A stretch of 64,000 nt of DNA from Endotrypanum monterogeii (lineage: Eukaryota; Euglenozoa; Kinetoplastea; Trypanosomatida; Trypanosomatidae), in contig CM007348.1 of the NCBI GenBank assembly GCA_000333855.2, positions 454,610 to 518,609 of the forward strand. Direction: 5' to 3'. The position numbers were made by a program, and so were the translations under genes. This document shows positions 61,197 to 64,000 of this stretch, in pieces (the first letter of the stretch is position 1; every line of letters begins with the position of its first letter). The notes under the pieces are model-generated. The model made no database searches and was not told the origin of the DNA. It was given only the letters and a program-made list of their open reading frames with translations.

Positions 61197-64000
61197 CTAA
61201 AGCACTTTCTCAAAGACGAGTGAAGTAAAGGCAAGAAAGTCCTGCTCCAGGGCGCGCTGTGGTCGAGTCGAGAGGTGTAGCATGACGCGGCGCTCCGAAG
61301 CTCCCCGCAGTAGGGGTGACTCTGTGGTGGCATTCGAAGCATCTGCCTCAGGTTGTGGGGCGGTGTCTGTGGAAACGGTAGTCTTGCTGTTGTTGCTCTC
61401 CTCGATACCGTTCAAGTCCACATGACTGACGTGGCCCTGGCCACCGACGGTGCTGACGTCGCTGCCACCCTGAGCATCTTCTCTCGCCCGCGGTCGAGCT
61501 GGCGTCCCGGCGACTTTGGTGGACGCAACACTATCCGTTGGCCTGGTGTTGCCTTCACTTGCAGAACCCTCCTTTGTTGCGGATGGGTGCAGTAGCTCGG
61601 AATACACGCGGTACTGAAAAATAGTGTGGGTGTACATCAAATTTGGGCAGAGGTTGCCCTCTGCGTAGTGCCGAACGACACCGCACCCATCGTCCATTGA
61701 GGACGGAAACATTTGAAAGCACCCGAAACTGGCCACGTAGGAGCAGTACGCATAACACAGCTCCTCTTTGGGCAGCTGTGTCACGCGCTGCACGGGCCCC
61801 ATCGGGCGCCGCATTTTCGGCGTCAGCTGGAGACTGAAGCGGCCACCGGCGCTGTATATAAGAAGTCCCGAGACCTCACCACCCCAGGGGTAGATGACAC
61901 GGCCGTCGTCCAAAGCCTGCACCTCGATCGAAACAACACGCCATACGCCATGGAAAAGTCGATGCGCCTCGCTCATCGAATGGAAAAAACGAATAGGTTC
62001 ACGCAGCGTCTCAGTGGTAGCGGTGAGCACGGATGGTGGAAGCCGCAGCGAAGTCGTCGAGGCGCGCGTGTCTCCGAGACAGGAGCCTGGCGAGTGAGAA
62101 GGGAATGACGGGGAATTGGAAGAGGGACAACCCGATTGGACGCGGGCGATATCTTGCCCCGCTACCCCGGAAGATAGTGTGTTGCGGCTTACCGGGAAGT
62201 TGTCAAAACACTTGATGAGTGCCTCGATGGACACCCGCGTGATGTTAGTGAGCGGTGGTACCGAAGCCCACTCTGAGACGAAATCACGCTTGAAGTGCCG
62301 TACATCATTGTCCCGCATGTCACCTGGTATACAGGGAGCTGGCACGCGACGGTGCTGCAACCCCTCCCAATCGAGGTTGCGGAAAAAAGGATGCCGCTTG
62401 ATCGCATGGACGTCCTGCAGTCGCTTCGACGGATCGCGAGCAAGCAAACCAGTCAGCAACGACACCGCCTCAGGGGAAAACCCTTTGAAGGTAGACGCCC
62501 CTTTGGCACCGACATGCTGCGGCGTTACAGCCTCGGCGGCATCAGCACCGTCACCAGCACTAAGCACTGGCAGCTCCAGTTCCTTGTGGAGAACATTGTC
62601 ATAAACAGAACTGTTGTTGCGCGCATAAAACGGAGTTCTTCCCGAGAGCATCTCATACAACATAACACCGAAGCTCCACCAATCCACTGCAGCGGTCTGT
62701 ACCTGACCCTGAATGATCTCTGGGGCCACGTACTCGGGACTGCCAACAAAGCTACGCCGACGACTCCGTGAGAAGGATTGGCGAGCCAGGCCGAAATCCG
62801 TCAAACAGATGTGACCATCTACGGCTAGCACAACGTTCTCCGGCTTCAAGTCTCGATGCACCACATCCTGGCTGTGTAAGCACTCGAGAGCCAAAACGAG
62901 CTCTGCGGCGTAGATGCACGTAGCCTCAGGCGAGAGACGCAATTTTGGATATATGTAGTCGTACAGCTCACCACCAGGTAGGTAGTCGATCACGAATACG
63001 AGGTAGTACTCCGTCTGAAACGCGTAGTGGCATCGCACAATGTACGGGTTAGGACGGATGCTTGTCAAGATGCTCTTCTCCTCTTTCATGTAGGACGTCA
63101 TGCAGCGTCTATAAACAGTTGACTTGTTCACCACCTTCATCGCGTACACGGCCTGCGTCCTGCGCATTTTGACTTTGAGCACCTTACCGAAAGTACCGCA
63201 TCCAATGACGGTGAGCAGCTGAAAATCAGTGAAGTCAACCGGCGACAAAGAGCCCCGTGGCACTCCGTGAGATGATGGATGCGGCGGGGCGGAGGCCGCA
63301 GCATTGGCCATGGACCGCCGAAGCATCATGGGGCCGCTCTCCTCGCCCACACAATTGCGGGGATTCGCGGTAGGTGGCACGCATGCGATGCGAAAAGGCT
63401 GCGAAAGAGTGTTTCCTTGCATTAGCGGACCCGACTGCGTTGGCGTGCTGAGTGTGGACTGCATCCCCCGGTAGGCACCGCCACCAGGTCCGGTGTTACA
63501 GCGGTCGAGACGTCGACTGTAGTTCTCCGCACACTGGCGGCAGGCAGAAACAGTGCACCCGCCAAGCCTCTCATTTGCAGATGACGCTGCCTTCGCCTGT
63601 GATGAGCTACGCACTGAGGCCTCGCCGATCGCTGCCGCTGCGGTCGCTGCCGATACAGCTTCTGGCGCCGACGCAAGTCCAAGAATAGAGAGCATCTGCA
63701 GGCAATTACAACAAAACTGTACCCTGCAAAAAAAACAGCGATGTGGGTACAAGACGGAAGAAAACTCGGCGTTGCACTGTGCGCAATTCGCGGAGGCTGG
63801 TGGCAGTCGCTCATCTGAGGAGCACACCTGCAGGGAATTCACTGCGGTGTACGCGGCCTTTCCCAAAAGATAGCGCCCATGATTCTTAACCAGCTTCCCC
63901 TCGTCGGGGTCACAAATGTAGTTGGATCTCCCTTTCGCACAGCTGGCATTCCCATCCCTTTTCACCTTGTCACTGGATTTTGCATTGGCTGTCCTCGAAC
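61197..64000 (-). CDS. FYVE-like finger / AGC kinase / lipocalin-like protein, 5'-truncated
   Basis: The frame has no ATG near its beginning and stays open to the right edge, so the N-terminus lies outside the window. Counting from the first visible residue: a Cys-rich finger at about 72-160 (CAQC...CFFC...CCNC...CRQC, eight Cys in FYVE spacing, but without the RHHCR lipid-binding core); an AGC-type kinase domain at about 258-540 with G-x-G-x-FG, AMK (Lys288), HRDLKPEN (381-388), DFG (401-403), GSPEYVAPE and a kinase-tail HPFF/FKRDF region; then a lipocalin-like domain near 690-840 (GVWRVVSIE, DGRVIYPWG, SGLLIYSAGGRFSLQL). Catalytic residues are intact, so it should be an active Ser/Thr kinase. 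FYVE-containing AGC kinases are known in trypanosomatids. A lipid-sensing kinase on endosomes is plausible, but the degenerate finger weakens PI3P binding. Confidence 0.88.
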   Translation of the reverse strand, partial: SRTANAKSSDKVKRDGNASCAKGRSNYICDPDEGKLVKNHGRYLLGKAAYTAVNSLQVCSSDERLPPASANCAQCNAEFSSVLYPHRCFFCRVQFCCNCLQMLSILGLASAPEAVSAATAAAAIGEASVRSSSQAKAASSANERLGGCTVSACRQCAENYSRRLDRCNTGPGGGAYRGMQSTLSTPTQSGPLMQGNTLSQPFRIACVPPTANPRNCVGEESGPMMLRRSMANAAASAPPHPSSHGVPRGSLSPVDFTDFQLLTVIGCGTFGKVLKVKMRRTQAVYAMKVVNKSTVYRRCMTSYMKEEKSILTSIRPNPYIVRCHYAFQTEYYLVFVIDYLPGGELYDYIYPKLRLSPEATCIYAAELVLALECLHSQDVVHRDLKPENVVLAVDGHICLTDFGLARQSFSRSRRRSFVGSPEYVAPEIIQGQVQTAAVDWWSFGVMLYEMLSGRTPFYARNNSSVYDNVLHKELELPVLSAGDGADAAEAVTPQHVGAKGASTFKGFSPEAVSLLTGLLARDPSKRLQDVHAIKRHPFFRNLDWEGLQHRRVPAPCIPGDMRDNDVRHFKRDFVSEWASVPPLTNITRVSIEALIKCFDNFPVSRNTLSSGVAGQDIARVQSGCPSSNSPSFPSHSPGSCLGDTRASTTSLRLPPSVLTATTETLREPIRFFHSMSEAHRLFHGVWRVVSIEVQALDDGRVIYPWGGEVSGLLIYSAGGRFSLQLTPKMRRPMGPVQRVTQLPKEELCYAYCSYVASFGCFQMFPSSMDDGCGVVRHYAEGNLCPNLMYTHTIFQYRVYSELLHPSATKEGSASEGNTRPTDSVASTKVAGTPARPRAREDAQGGSDVSTVGGQGHVSHVDLNGIEESNNSKTTVSTDTAPQPEADASNATTESPLLRGASERRVMLHLSTRPQRALEQDFLAFTSLVFEKVL

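Overview
The window reads as nuclear DNA of a trypanosomatid, most likely a Leishmania-like member of the Leishmaniinae; I do not assign a genus. All genes are single uninterrupted reading frames. They lie in long same-strand arrays with no promoters between them. Most starts are preceded by a pyrimidine tract and an AG, as expected for spliced-leader trans-splicing. Intergenic DNA is full of (TA)n, (GT)n and homopolymer tracts. Several proteins are of types known from kinetoplastids: an eIF4AIII-like helicase, long coiled-coil and Ser-rich proteins, and an AGC kinase joined to a FYVE-like finger.

Layout. From the left edge to about 24.2 kb, nine genes lie on the + strand: a DUF423 membrane protein, a small acidic protein, a coiled-coil protein, an eIF4AIII-type DEAD-box helicase, a large unknown protein, a probable mitochondrial two-pass membrane protein with a Coa1/Tim21-like look, a Ser/Thr-rich unknown, an alpha/beta hydrolase and a 126-residue unknown. 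From about 25.4 kb to the right edge, eleven genes lie on the - strand: a phosphonopyruvate-decarboxylase-like ThDP protein, a kelch protein, a FANCJ/RTEL1-like iron-sulfur helicase, a 328-residue unknown, a TruD/Pus7-type pseudouridine synthase, a SANBR-like BTB protein, a 106-residue unknown, a 1378-residue possibly myristoylated protein, a NEK-like pseudokinase, a mitochondrial protein built from six similar modules, and a FYVE-like/AGC-kinase/lipocalin-like protein cut by the right edge.

The two arrays converge at 24228-25361, which is probably a transcription-termination region between two polycistronic units. Neighbouring genes share transcription, not a pathway, so neighbourhood gives little functional information.

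The least ordinary content is: a GC-rich tandem repeat at 22.1-22.5 kb that can form hairpins and is open on both strands; the ThDP enzyme homologue that appears to lack its catalytic glutamate; the six-module mitochondrial protein; recurrent T(9-12)G(10-12) junctions between genes; and a long AT hairpin at 59.7 kb. Two 20-N gaps (36136-36155 and 52137-52156) are bounded by (TA)n repeats and odd ACG/GTAC-rich edges that look like assembly artefacts. The first ~95 bases look the same, so the window probably starts beside another gap.
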